Notes under the pieces: generated by a model
What the model was told of the DNA's origin: nothing
What the model saw: only the letters and a program-made list of their open reading frames with translations
Database searches by the model: none
Translations under genes and position numbers: made by a program
Assembly: GCA_026874595.1 (NCBI GenBank)
Contig: CM049317.1
Span: forward strand, 64,498,118 to 64,562,117
DNA: 64,000 nucleotides
Origin: Sipunculus nudus
Taxonomy: Eukaryota > Annelida > Sipuncula > Golfingiida > Sipunculidae
Direction: 5' to 3'
Shown: piece by piece, positions 1-13,299 of the stretch
Layout of the letters: each line of letters begins with the position of its first letter
How positions within the stretch are numbered: position 1 is the stretch's first letter

Positions 1-3000
1 GTGTAAGTTGTCTCCGGCCTGCAGCAGAAACTAAAGTTAGGTTATATCAAATAATCCATATCGGTTTCCAGAGGTGATCCCAGTGCCACAGCTCCCAGCA
101 GTTGGCCAGGCTGTGTTACTCTTTTAAGTAGCTCATAGGTAAATATTAACTCCTGTTGGAATTTTTAACACTGTTGAAGGCCCACCTAGTAAACATGTGC
201 AGCCCCATTGATTTGGAATAAAATGTCAGCAAAGTTGTTTGTAGTATCATATAACCGCAGCAGTTGTACCGATAAAGTTTGACAAAATGGCAGACAGGAA
301 AAAAGTTTATTGTATTTCCGCAAAGCTTTCGATGAGTGTAGGGTGCATCTGATCTTTCTGACTCCCTTCTAAAAGAACAGAGTACTTCAGCTGTTAAGCT
401 TATTTTCCAACAGAGGAATATGACAATATGTGTGTGTGGAAGGATATTCAAATAGCTATATTTTTATCTTTGTTGAACAAGGGATTTGTTGGTCTTTGAA
501 AATCTGGAAAGCTATGGACTTGAAAATGGTAGATGTAAAAAAACATGTATATTTCAGCTTTAGGACATGAAGGTTTGACATTTATTGCTGGCAATGTAAA
601 TTTTGCTTTGGAACTGGAAGGTCATCTAAATCTTGGAGTCTCTGATGTGCACACTTGCAACTGATAATAATATATAGCAAGGTGATGAGAACACTGGATC
701 AGTTATTGCATAGGGTAGCTTTAAGTTCATATGACTTGGTGGTTTAACTGAAAGACAACTAGCTGTCCCTTTCAGGTATATTAGATTAATTTCATGAAAG
801 ATTTTTGCACAAAATGTAGATTACAGGTAAATGCCACAGAAGTGCCTGCTGTCATTTAGATTAAACTGGACATTAGAGGAAATACCTGTCTGAACATGAA
901 GGATAGAAAATGGAAGTTCTCTTGATACTAAGAGTAACGTTTTTAGTACAGTTTCAGTTGTCATATAATATGATATATATACCAATTGATCCCAGTGCTG
1001 AGTGGTTTCATCTCTCTTCTGTTAAGGTAGTCATGTTATTGCTACCAGTATATATTTGTGTTCATAAAATGGTTTGCACACCAAAATATGAGACTGTAAA
1101 TTTCTTACAATTGTAGAAGATACAATCGTCACCTGTATTTTAGTTTTGCTGCTTGGTAGGCTCTGGTTTCAGAACTGAGATGTGAGAATTTAAGACATTC
1201 TCATATGAACAGAGAAATGATTGAGTATATTCAACAGATATGTATGGATAACAACTTTTGAATATTGTCCCATATTTTTATTACTTTAGAAATGAGAACC
1301 TAGACACATCAGTCTCTAATCTAGATTAAACTGGACGGTCCTCATCTTATGCTTCAGGTCATGAACCTCAAATATGGCTCATAGTCATAAAAAAGATTAA
1401 CTTGCCTGTAATGTTCAATGGCAAAAACTGCAAGTATAAAGGCATTGAGTCTCGAAACACTGTTGTTCACAAGATCGGGTTCGGCTCTCGAATGGCATGG
1501 CTGGGTCTCCGCTGCTGGGATCGGTAGAGGGAATGTAGGTTGCTCCTGGCTTTGCGGCTGTGGATGCTGTAGCTTTCCTGAAAAAATCACCGACTCAGGA
1601 TGGACGGTGGCAGCCTTTGCAACTCTTTGCTTGGCTTGGTGTGGCATTGTGTCTGTTGGCTCAGAGAACGCGCTTAAGGAGTGCACAGGGCTGAGCTCTT
1701 GACCACAGCAACCTGTAGCTGCTCTAAGAGCGTAAACTTTCTTTGGCTTGGCTTGGTCTGTAATTTGAAGGGGGGATGGACACTTTAACAAAAAGATTCC
1801 TTGTTTTAATTGGTATAAGGTTTAACACATTGTTTTACATCTTCAGGGAAATTTTTAAATATTGACACTTGTTTCAGTCCTGTATGGCCATTGATTGGAC
1901 AGTCCACATTTTGACTACTTGGTCTGAGTCAGTCAAAGGTTTCCTGGATTCCAGACCAGGACAGACATACGAGTGGGAAAGCTCGGCATTTAAACCCATT
2001 GTTTTTGCAGTCAATCAACTTGATTTCATTAGCTCTGGAGAGGCATCCCTTCGGTATAGTCTGTGTATATTGCCTTTTTCCCCCTCCTGATTATGAGAGT
2101 GGCTGGCATGATATCAGTGGCATTGGCTCCCCTGATGCCATTTAGGAAATATTTTAAGGCAGAATAGGACAGAGGCACAGAGGGAACCTCACATAGACAT
2201 TTTAAGCCCAGATAAAAAAAAGAACATTGTACCTGGATTATTAGATTTTTTACAAAAAACGAGAGAAAGATTGAATTTATTTATGCTATAGTGGTCAGGT
2301 CATAATGGAAAAAAAAAGGATTAAGTTTAAATTTTATATGAGGTATTCTGTTTAATTGCTCCCTGTCACATTCAGTTCGACGGATTGAAATATAATGATG
2401 AATGGAGGATGAAATTTGACCTGAATTCTTATGATAATTGACCTAGGTAATTAGTGGATAAAGGGGTTAATCATGGGATTTACCCAATGATTCATCTTAA
2501 TGTAGGATATTAGTCTCCTTTAATCCTAATTGATTAATTAAATTCTTTGAATTTTACCATATAATTTTTTAACCAAAGAGTACTGTAGAAGCATGATTTC
2601 AGAATTGTGGAATATATTTTTACCTATGTAGTATTATTGGAGATTAAATAAACACCAGATATTGAGGTTACTGAAAACTCAGTTATCTTAATCACTTTGT
2701 TAGCACAACTCTTTAAAAATAGTTTAAATGCAATGACATAACTTCATGCATCATGAACTGAATTTTTTTGTTTTTGTTTTTAATATCTCACCATATGAAT
2801 ACAATACAAGAAATGCAGAAAATTAAAAAAAACAGCATAAATAATTGTGAATTGATACGTAACAGACTTTACATTGTGATGCTCATCCAGACACTGGACG
2901 ACTGGCGTATTGCTGCGGTGTAAGAAAATGTCGAGCAATGAAGAAGCCTCTTCAAGCATCACTTGTCTCCCGTGAGAAAGATGGACTGACAGTAAAACAT

Positions 3001-4151
3001 GCAGTCATGTCTTTCGAGCCAGGGGCAGATAGCTTATATAAAAAAGATACTTTTTGTATGACTGTTTGCCTACCGTTTTTTAGTATTTTTTTCCAAAGCT
3101 TCTGTGTTTCTGGGGCTGCCAGTATCAGGGCAAGTTCTTACTATACATGTATACAAGTCTGATATGTATTGGTTTCAACCATGTTTTTTGGCTGTACTGT
3201 CATGAGGGAGCAGAATTGTTTGCTGGGTGCCTCACATACACATTTCAAGGAAAACTAGGACAACATTCTAGAAATTCAACAAACTAGAGGTGCTCATCTC
3301 TTCCAAGGCAAAAACTTCATACAGGAACTGCCTTTATTAGGGTTTGGATGTTTAACCTGTCTTGGATACTCACAGTGTCTCAGAGCTTCAGTAACTGTAC
3401 CATTAATTTACCGATTAATGTGATATCATGATATGCTATTTTGTTCATGGTTTTGATATATTGATGGTCTTAAGGATAACATGCTAAAGATACCTGCACA
3501 TATTTATCAGTCATTCTGTGTTCAGAGAAAACATCTAGTTTCAAGGATTACATGTATTTTAATGAGTCTCATTAAATACTTAAAAGAACTGAATTATTAT
3601 GATAGCAAAAATATATATATATGGGTTTAAATGTTTTCAAAATGACAGTGTTTGACAAATTGTTGAATCACATTCTTAGAAAAAACTCTGGGGATTCACA
3701 GACTTGTAGGTAGTCCCAGGAAAGATCAGATACCACCTATTTTATAATATCACGATATGCCACAGCAAATTTCATATGATTATCATGATCTACAAAACAT
3801 GTATCATCCAACCATACCCTTTATGCATAGCTTCACCAAATTCAATGTGGTCCTCCTTAACCCATCACCCATCTCTCTAAAAAGGGTTGTTAAACTTGGC
3901 TTATTATTTTTTTGCAAATATTGTTTATAGACTTAGTCTTACAGGCAGCCAGTGGAGAAACTAACAAATCCAGATGAAAACATAACCTCCTTGGTGGCTG
4001 TTATTATCCCAGCATAGTCTAGGGACACCAAATTTCATCACAGGTCTGCAAATTGATGTTCATTTTAGAATGTTCAGGAGGGGTATTTCAACCAAGTGCT
4101 GTGCCATTATGCACACAGCCAGGACATCTTATGCCAGGATGTGACATGTCC
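1..4151. other. Upstream non-coding DNA
   Basis: AT-rich sequence with only short chance ORFs, apart from the GC-richer island at 1354-1791 described separately. Scattered atatcatgatatg-type words near 3420 and 3750 hint at a degenerate repeat. No exon, RNA gene or promoter can be supported. Confidence 0.5.
1354..1791 (-). CDS. Doubtful 145-codon ORF in a GC-richer island
   Basis: Minus-strand ORF rich in Pro, Gln, Ser and Ala, with a low-complexity middle (HPQPQSQEQPTFPLPIPAAE). A pyrimidine-rich acceptor-like sequence, cccccttcaaattacag, lies within the ORF near its 5' end (about 1760-1776). The local composition is less AT-rich than its flanks. A 94-codon ORF lies opposite on the plus strand (1418-1702). 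No family is recognised. It could be an exon of an unseen minus-strand gene, a disordered-protein fragment or chance. Confidence 0.17.
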   Translation of the reverse strand: MLKCPSPLQITDQAKPKKVYALRAATGCCGQELSPVHSLSAFSEPTDTMPHQAKQRVAKAATVHPESVIFSGKLQHPQPQSQEQPTFPLPIPAAETQPCHSRAEPDLVNNSVSRLNAFILAVFAIEHYRQVNLFYDYEPYLRFMT

Positions 4152-4160
4152 TTGATACAA

Positions 4161-4214
4161 TTTTTTTTTTAAATTTTTTTTATATTTTTTTTTTAAATTT
4201 TTTTTTTTTTTTTT
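4161..4214. repeat. T-rich tract flanked by a 10-bp direct repeat
   Basis: Nearly pure T with a few A blocks, flanked by ttgatacaat at 4152-4161 and again at 4217-4226. The exact flanking duplication suggests insertion of a poly(A)-type tail on the opposite strand, as produced by LINE machinery, rather than simple slippage. Confidence 0.55.
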
Positions 4215-4293
4215 GATTGATACAATATTATCAATGAATGAAAACAGCGGAAATAACTGTGAGTGTATACCAATACACTTTCAGATATCGAAA

Positions 4294-4706
4294 ATTCTGT
4301 GGTTGCCTTTTTGTTCGCGAGGGTTTTAATTTCGTGATATTCGCAAATCGGAAATAATTGCGAATATGAATCCCTCAGGAATAAGATACCCCGTTAACTG
4401 GGGTGAACTAGAGGATATGATGCATCTGAACAGATTAATTATCCCTCTGGAAAGGTGGTTTGTCAATCAACAACATATTATATGGAAAGCGATAAGAAGC
4501 AGTTCATGCAAGTATGACAGAAAAATGATAACAGAAATGAGAGAGTTACTGTGGGATTTATTCTTAATTCATAATAAAGTCAAATACTGTTGAAGTTAGA
4601 TTTCATATATTCTGATGCGATCGCGAAAATGAAACCCTCTCAAAATGTTCAAAATTAAGAAATTGCGAAATTACAGCCTCGCGAATATGAAGCCAACCAC
4701 AGTATA
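4294..4706. mobile_element. MITE with GTGGTTGGC/TTCGCGAGG-type terminal inverted repeats
   Basis: The left end (from 4294: ctgtggttgcc..., ttcgcgagg, taatttcg) is matched by the reverse complement of the right end (ending 4706: cctcgcgaa..., gccaaccacag). This gives imperfect terminal inverted repeats of roughly 50-80 bp around an interior without a transposase, total about 410 bp. A 75-codon ORF within it is not believed to be coding. A non-autonomous DNA transposon is the best reading. Confidence 0.7.
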
Positions 4707-7525
4707 TATATTAGCATGGAAATTGTAGAAATACCCAGCTCCAGAATACAGGTAATATTTCAGGGTAATTACTCCGGTTTTAATCTAAGAATGAACCCTC
4801 TGTTTCAGGTGCCTGTATCAATACTAATTAACCTCTGTCACAAAAAAAGGCACTCAAAGCACATCAGTTAAAAGTATCAGAAATTCATAAGAATGAATGT
4901 TATTTAACCCATAGCAATGAAAATAATAGCAGTTAAAAATATTAGTTGTTATAAGTCATTTTGAATTTTGAATTAGATCTCATTCTTCAGTCATACAAAA
5001 TCAGTGACCTAGTGATGTCCTTGTATTCCACATTTTCATGATGAATTATCTCAGAGTGGTTGAAACTTAATTTAATGTGTTATTTTAAAATAATAATTGA
5101 AATTGCATGGTAATGGTATTGCAAGAGTTCCTATGAAAGATAAATTGAGATTAAATTTGTCAATTTTTCTTGGTTGAATTATTTCACTTGAGTTTTCCTG
5201 TAAACTTGGGTGTCAGATTATAGTCAGGGTTGCCTCTCAGTTTATGTGTCTTCTACAGAAATATCTGATCGATTTTTATCCGTGAAACAAACAGCACATG
5301 GTTCTTGGTGGCAGAATGGCAGTCTTGGTTTAAGCCGCATAAAGCATTATGGGTTTTTTTTTCCCCCGTCAGATTGATACATGGGAGTTCACAGAAGAAC
5401 AGGAAACCAACAGCCATATCAGTTAATAATAGATGCAGCGTAAAGGTTGCTTCACCACAGTTAGTTCTGATAAAGACATGGCCCACACACTTAAGTTGTA
5501 AATTATATGGGTTCATAAAATTTTCATGAATCCTTGAAACCTATGGCAGAATCATTTAATGTGATGTAATTTGTTCAGTGTCACCCGAACCGTAGGTTTG
5601 CTAATACTGCAGTTAATAAACATTTTCGGGCTTTTAAGTGTAACTTGGGAATGGTTTGAGAGATTAGGCAGTCACATGTGCTGAGTTATGGGTAGCGTAT
5701 GATTCACCCGCAATAAACATGTCACCACCTCAGTCCGTAATGTAAAAACAACCTCCGAAAAAAATCCTTATTGTGGTATCAGCTGTTTGGAAAGTAAATA
5801 CAGTGGCTTATCCTATTGCCACATATATCCTGGAATTAAGTCACAACTTTTAAACTGTTATCTTTTTATCAAATGTTTCATTATCCTTAAATTTAAATGA
5901 GATTATACCAAACTGGAGATTTTATCTGCATGCTTGTTGAACTTAAATTTCTCGTAGAAAAATAATCACATTTTTTATATGTTTTTTATTGAGTCCACTG
6001 CATTTTGATCCCTATTGCTGTAAAGGATGATTAATTTTGCTCATAGATTAAAAACTATAATTTAAAGCAGTCTTGTATTGAAACTCTGAACATTAGATTT
6101 TCTTTTATCCATGATTTTTGTATACATTGTTTTCAAGAAATTGTTCTTGGTTAAGATCCGGAATTTGCCAGCCACATGTCAGAACTGATAACATAGTCAG
6201 CAGTTCCACATTTAATTTTTACAAAGGGCACATAATTTCACGGAAAAGGTGTAATATATCTGGAAATTTATACATTTTTCTTTTACATAAGATGCTATTA
6301 TTGCTTAAAAGGATCTACACACAAATTAAACACAACCCTTTATGAAAGACATTTTTGGAAAAGCTATATGGGAGCCTGAAACAGTGAAAGCGTTCTATGA
6401 CTAGTCATCCAAATGCAGAGAGAGGTCACATTAATCTATGCCCAAAAAGCTCAGTTGGTCTTTTGGTTGGGTTCTTTCTATACCATCACTCTTTCATTAT
6501 GGACCCCGTGTTATCAGGAACTCGGCCTGTTCAGCAGATAAGCCTAATTCATTTTGTTCCACAAAGGACCCTGAATTCCCAGTGTGCCCTCTTCATAAAT
6601 GCTGTTTTGCCATAAAAAAGGCCTGATAAGTTTTATTCCATCAACATAAGACCCATGGGTTATAATGTTTCCTTGCTAGGCCCAGCAAGAGTATCTTTAT
6701 GAATACAGTTGTGGCTGAAGAATTTATTGTTTTGCTGAGGTGTTGCTCTGCTAAACACCTATGAAGGGATGTGCATTTGTATCCCCCATAATATATTAGC
6801 CAAAGTGGAGCTTTTCCTTGTGAATGTTTTGGTTTTCCTGTGGCTTTAATTCCCACTTTGTCTTGTTGAGTTAGTTATGACATTCAGAACTTAGTGGCAG
6901 GAACACCCAGGTAAAATACCTTCAGTAAGATGCAGACAACAGAATCTGCTGTGAGGCAGTGAGCAGGAACTAACAGTGCCATCTGTATCTTACCATTGGA
7001 ACTTCTTGTGCTTCCCAGTGAAAACCTTGTTGGATAAATTTTGATACATGTTTAACCATGGTGTATTGATATTCAGATTGTTAGAAGATAGTAATACTGT
7101 AATGTGCCATTTCCTTGAATAATAGACCTATCCATGAACTCTTTATGTGACCTTTAATCACATATTCATTCAATGAATAATCATGAGCACAGCAATTGCA
7201 AGCAACCAATCAAGTTGCCATTGGCAAAGTAAACAGTCAGTGCAAAATTTGCATAATTTGGGCAACTCCCTCAAACAGAACACCTGTAGTCTGTACAAGT
7301 ACCCATGTCAGCATGTTTTGGGGATTTTTTTTATACATAGGAGACAGTATAAAAAGTTGTAGGCCAAAGGTTGCAGGAGCCATTCTATGGACTACCAAGT
7401 GAATAATAATGTCTTATCTGGTACTAAATTTGTATGAGACAAATAATCCAAAATATGGATGGACACTTCACAATGCCTGAGATATATTCATCACTGGAGA
7501 ACAGAGATATTGCAATTCCAGCTAA

Positions 7526-7573
7526 TGACGTCAGTCAATGCCACGTCATACTTCATAGACCATTATGACATCA
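7526..7573. promoter_or_regulatory. Cluster of CRE-like sites
   Basis: A perfect palindromic cAMP-response element TGACGTCA at 7526-7533 is followed by CACGTCA at 7542-7548 and TGACATCA at 7566-7573. Three bZIP-type sites in 48 bp is denser than expected in AT-rich DNA. It could be an enhancer upstream of the ADAR-like gene; the target gene is unknown. Confidence 0.35.
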
Positions 7574-8100
7574 TTATTGTCTTGTAAACAGCTCTTGCAA
7601 CCATGGGCATGGAGACCTGTGTTTGAGCATACTGCAGGCTCATTATCATAATTTGGTTAAAAAGGGCGGAGCATATGGGTTGTGGTGGTTAGGTCAATTG
7701 CATGGAATCCATATATTTAAGTTCTTGGAATAAATGTAAAACCAGGCAAAGGTTTAGCATTTACATACAAGCCTTGGGGAAATATAGTTTTCTTGGGACA
7801 TTACTATGAATGCAGTCTAACACATATACATTGTAAGATGATACAAATTACAGTGGTTTGGTAGTATGTAGCTCAATTTTGGCATACATCATACAGCTGC
7901 TTGTGGGCAGAGCCATTTGGTTGAACAATACATTTATATTATATTTCTTAATTAAGAGATCTGATGTGCTCACTAGGTATGCTGAAATTATTGATTTTAT
8001 ATAAATATATCTGATAACTGAATGTTTCATCTGTCATTTTATTCCTGGATTTAATTACAAGACCTTTACACATTTTACATACTGCCACAGAAAGGTCTTG

Positions 8101-8218
8101 CTAAATTTGTTTCTGATATGGACAGAGGTCTTGACTGAAGGATCACAGCTGCAAAATCACTAAATTTGTTTCTGAAATGGACAGAGGTCTTGACTGAAGG
8201 ATCACAGCTGCAAAATCG
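8101..8218 (+). repeat. 59-bp tandem duplication
   Basis: Two adjacent copies, 8101-8159 and 8160-8218, beginning ctaaatttgtttctga. They differ at one internal base (gat versus gaa at the same place). This is a recent duplication, non-coding as far as can be seen. Confidence 0.9.
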
Positions 8219-11200
8219 CAAGCAACAACAGATCAGACTTTACTCAAAGCTGATGATGAAGTACGTACAGACAAAGAAGGGGCATCAGTCTGGATAAGTC
8301 TGCTTCTTTTAAACTCTGAAATATCAGTGTACTCCTCTAAAATAATGCTTTATAGGATTTTCATCCAGGGTACCGTAAAGTTAAATGGCTCGGCACCTTT
8401 TTCAAGTGAAATGTGAAAGTGTTCCCCAAAAATAAGACACTGTACATGAACAGCTAAAAATATAATAAAGATAATGAATGCCACCATGTACATTCCCAGC
8501 TGTTTTGTTTGCTCAATAGGTCTTACTCAGATATTAAAGGTAGATAATCAAGGCAACAGAAAAGGGTGAGATGCAGCCTTGTATTTTAAAGACTGGTCAT
8601 TAAAACTAAAGGTAATAACTTTAAGGTATACAGTTCAAACCCTACCGTAGGCACTAATAGTGAAAACTAAAGTAGTCCTGATGCATAAACCAAACCCACA
8701 GAGCTTTATCCAACAGAACCCCTACTAACTGTGTTGAGCACAATATCCTATCGAAAAAGATTTGGCAAAATTAGTCAAGAGCACTGCGGTTTAAAAACTG
8801 AAGTTTCTTAGTTTAAACCTGGCTGAGGGCACAAATTTAGAATACAAGAAACGGTAAAGAAGGTCGATGCCTATTGCTTAAAGAACTGAGCTTTATTCCA
8901 CCCTGCTTAAAAATCTATAAAAAAAAATTTAATGTGTTTATCTCCGTGTAAAAACTTAGTTGAGAGATCTTGTGGGAAAATGTCACATTAGGAAGAATAC
9001 ATATTCAGCTCCATGGGTGTCCAGCAGATCATAAACATTGCCTGACTTGGGCATTGGAATTTCAAAGACGTGGGGAAAATCCATTTATGTTTTTTTGGGT
9101 TCCTGCACATTTTACCTGGCAGTACATAGCCAAAGAAACAGGATTGCACCAGGAAAATGGAAAGTGGAAAGGCAATACTAGGCCAGCAGTCACTCAGGAA
9201 TAAACCTGTCATTGCAGCGAGAGTAGCATTGCTGACTGCAGAAGAACAGTAAGAATAATACAGTCATCCAAGACTACCTCAGATAATTTGCGTGCTGCTG
9301 CTCCACCGGTTAGGGTGCACAGTGAGCTCAGCCAGGGAGTGAACCAATTAACATCTTCGTGTGGTACAACCTGCTTTGTGGCAAATGAAAAACCGTGAGC
9401 CAGGAAACAGTGTGCCCCGAGAAAATTGGCAGCTTTCTCACTGGGTAGGTTGCCATGACCCCTGCACAGATTGGAACAGAAGCCAAGACCTGATTACTAT
9501 GGAGGCAGTATACAGGAAAAGAATGTATAGTAACTGTGGTGTTAATGGTTCAGATGGAGACCTTGCTGCTGCTCATTTGAACTGAATTGGAGGATCAAGA
9601 CCACACTGCTAACTGACAGAGGCTGACCTGGATCCTGCAGCTGGTTGTCTGAGACTGGCTGCAAGACTAGGTCCAGTGGTCACAAATGCAGGATCAGACA
9701 CCCATAAGCCTGAAAACCATTAGCACATATGAGTGACTTGTGTGTATGTGCATGAAAAATGGTTTCAAACCTGTTTTACATGTATAGATATGCACAATTT
9801 GGCAGATGTACGAAATCTGCTCTTTTGGTTATTTTCATGCACATTGCATCTAATGTACATATACTGATGGACAGTGGTTTTACCCAGTTAAGTTACAAAC
9901 TCATTAAAGCTTGAAAGACAACTTAATCAGTCATCTATATTCATTCTCTTTGAATAGTCATTGAAATCCAGAGGACTTTGACATATCTTTTATGTAAAAT
10001 TAGTTGCAAATCAAAAATCAAAGCAAGGCTGACAAAATAAAATTTAACATGATATGCCCCCCAAAAGACTCACCAGATTCAAACATTTTCAGCTTTTCCC
10101 CAAAAATAATCTTTGTTCCTATGTTCACTGTGTGATTCTGCCATATATTAAAAATCCCCTTTTTTATTACTTATCAATATCATAAATGAGTCAATCACTT
10201 TACCTGTCAGTTCCTTGCCTTTACTCTTGCAGCCTTGTTAATGATTTCTTTCTAAAATACAGGCATCTACACACCTCTATTTGGCTAATTCATACAAAAA
10301 TATCAGATAAATATTTAATTGTAAATTTATCAATTGTAGTTAAAATTACATGGCACACCATCATTTGAGATTTGAAATTTCCAGAATATAATCTTAATTT
10401 TTTTGGTTATCTCTTTTTATTTACTTTTTCTTTTAGGAGAATTTCAGAACACAAACCTTTAGAACTTTTCAGCACTAATGATAGTTTTCCCTTCTGACAT
10501 TTCTTTGTCCTACATTTAGATGTACTGAGAGGCTTGAGTATGTTATTGAGCACCCCAGGCAGTGCAGCTTCAGGTCTGAAGTAGTGTTTTTAATATTTTT
10601 GTATACTTGACTTCTGATGGTTTGAACTTCCATCCTGTTAAGTGAATTTTCTGTTTTTAACCAATTTTTGTCCTGATTCACGACTTAGATTTAAGCAACT
10701 TTTGTTAAAATGGTTTTGGTTGTCAGCTGTAAATGGCAGTTCTGTTGCGGGTAAGATGGTAATTTCAAGAGCTTGGAAAAGCACATATAATTTTTAGCTC
10801 CTGAAGCAGAGTGGCAGACCCCTGCCTCAGTGACATTTCAACTCGTAAATCGCATGAATGTTACCGATACGAGATCAAGCACGCATTTTGAGCCGAGTCC
10901 TCCCAAATGACAAGATGTAGAGGCTTCAAAAGTGGTCTCTGTAGTGCAGTGGTAGTTAACATAGTCTTCATGAAACAAGCTAAATGGGAGGGCCTGTTGA
11001 AAGTGCTAATCTGTAAAATTTACCCCATTAATGCCTTGGAAAACAGCCCTTCTAAATTGGTCATAAATTGTATTTTCTCCAAGAGGAACAGTTACCTACC
11101 CATCCACACGTGAAGTGCTCCTTGTGGGTAATTTATCAAGGAACGATGGCTAATCAAATAGTGTATGGACCATAGCATTGACAAAATACATTTACAAGTA

Positions 11201-11499
11201 AATGGGTGTTTGTGTAGAGACCCAACTTAATGATAGAGGGAGTGGTGATGAAGTTAGCCAGGCCATTTGATCTATCACTGCCCACACGAAAAGATTTGAG
11301 TTCATGAATATTTGATTCGCAGCACTTTCCGAGAGTGGGTACCCCATCACCGTTGAGCTTAGTTGGTTGCATTTGTAATTGTATTTTTTGACGGATTTTT
11401 CCTGTTGGCAGACAAATAAAAGGAACACTTGTCTTATTGATGACTCTTTAACCTCTGGGCTCTCAGTGACAACAGGTCCCGAAAATATGACAAGCTGAT

Positions 11500-11975
11500 A
11501 CTAAGGCTGGATATCGGTCAGCCTATTCAGGTACAATACGTATTCTGATATACTTTAAGGGATACCGGATACATATTGACAATATTTTTCATTTCTGATT
11601 AAAAGCTTTTTATATAAAGTTTTTGGTAAATAAATAAAAAAAATATGTCTGTCATCACTCACATGCGTTGACTTGCCATCGAGAACTGTATATTTTCAAC
11701 TCTCATCCAGTTGATCACACAACATGTTTAAGTTTTAAAAGTCAGTATAAGAATGAAAAGCAGCCTAAATTTTATAAATTAGCTTTATAAATAACTAATA
11801 AGATTATAGGTTCTGCTATGGTTAAATGACTTGTATCTATAATTGTGAGCAGTTTTTTTGTTTCATTGTTATGATGATACAGCTTGCATAGTGTATCAGT
11901 AATCCTATCAGTGTGGTGTATCGATATGTATTGATATATCAGTATATTGATACTAACTGATACTACGAATCTGTA
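11500..11975. repeat. Degenerate GATAC/GTATC-rich repeat
   Basis: Many copies of gatac, gatat and gtatcgat-like words occur at 11500-11590 and 11885-11975 (for example gataccggatacatattg and gtatcgatatgtattgatat), flanking AT-rich DNA. This looks like the two ends of a degenerate inverted-repeat element or a short satellite. Confidence 0.3.
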
Positions 11976-12092
11976 TAATGTTGTGGCTCTTACTGTAACA
12001 CAGGCTGTCATCTTCATCTGTTTCTACATCAGAAATTATGTCCTTTTGTCTTAGCTGCAAGTCAACAAGTTTTCAGTGATAAAAGATAAGAT

Positions 12093-12142
12093 TTTTGCAT
12101 GGTTTGATTTCTATCACTTTTGCATGGTGTGATTTCTATCAC
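12093..12142 (+). repeat. 25-bp tandem duplication
   Basis: Two adjacent copies of a 25-bp unit starting ttttgcatgg and ending tttctatcac, differing at one base (ggtttg versus ggtgtg). Confidence 0.9.
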
Positions 12143-13224
12143 TTATTAATAACTATTAGATCTTAAATAGCAGCCTTTCTAGTTATTTGCTTTCACAGCA
12201 TAGTAATTTCTATAATTGTGAGCTTGTCTTATTAAAATTAATAAATTTCAGTATTATGGAAGGTAATTATCATTTGAAAGGTAAATTAATATAATGATAC
12301 TTTCAGAATTTTTCACTGATCTTCTAAACCAATTAAAATGTTGACCTTATATTGTCTTTCTGAGCAAGCAAAAGCCCAAGAGTAAATTAGGAACTTGCTT
12401 TGTTAGATTCATGATGACAAAATAAAATCATAAAATTTTTGGGTAACCCCATTTCACACCTTTTCCTTTCCCGAGCTTTAGACTGAGGCAGTAATGCTCT
12501 GAAAGATCTTGCAATTCAAAATATCATGACCTAGAATTTCATGATGCAGTTAATGAACTCTCTTTTAGGTAGATTTTATCATGGACCAAGTTAACTCACA
12601 TTGGTCTGTCCCACCTGAGCAGATATTTGACACCGTGGTTTACGATGAAACATGATATGTTTGAAGCATTTCTTTACGGCTCACAATATCTATTAAAACA
12701 CAAAATGCTGTCTTCAGTTACATTACTAATGGGATTTCCATCATCCCCATCTGGAGAGATAACAAAAAGCGGAGGATTTTATTTTACGGAGTGCAACCAC
12801 CCACATGTTAAATTGGGGCTTCAATTGAATGGGGGCATTATCTAGCATTGTCTGAACATGTCTTTCCAAATGCTTTTCCAGTTTTAGAATTCATAGTATT
12901 ATGAAATGTGCCTGAGAAGTTGATGTTTACCAACAATTTCTTCTGAATGTCACAACAAAACTGTGAAGCAATGGTTCAAAGTTTGAAATCTTGTTTAAGT
13001 TTATATGCTTGATTATGAATATTATACTAGGATGTTACCAGACCTAGTGTTGGGCCAAATCTGTGTGACTTGGTCAAGGAGGGTTTTTTCATTTGCGGAG
13101 TTTGAACCTTGGCGGGGTGGGTCTCCTGGCATAATTTCTGATAGATGGTGCTTCAATAGGCCCTACATGAGTTTATGTTAGATGTCACATGATTCATAGG
13201 AAAATAATGAAATTGAACCATATA

Positions 13225-13275
13225 GTACACTCGGCATCATTCCTGATAGTTCGAGACCAAAAAACGGACATAACT
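13225..13275 (+). repeat. Dispersed repeat, copy 1 (GGCATCATTCC...GACCAAAAA)
   Basis: Shares ggcatcattcc, then a gaccaaaaa and ggacat block, with 60571-60625. It contains AGTTCGAGACC (13246-13256), resembling a pol III box B, and sits just left of the SINE-like fragment, so it may belong to the same retroposon. Confidence 0.4.
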
Positions 13276-13299
13276 AAGCCTTGGCCACAGATTAGTTAG

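Larger units (their letters stand above)
4707..13224. other. Non-coding DNA upstream of the ADAR-like gene
   Basis: Contains the CRE-like cluster at 7526-7573, the tandem duplications at 8101 and 12093, and the GATAC-rich repeat at 11500-11975. The rest is AT-rich with chance ORFs of 60-87 codons. I could not identify the 5' exons of the ADAR-like gene, which may lie here or further left. Confidence 0.5.

Noticed and set aside
8101-8218. CRISPR-like repeat
   Set aside because: Only two adjacent units without spacers, in an animal genome.
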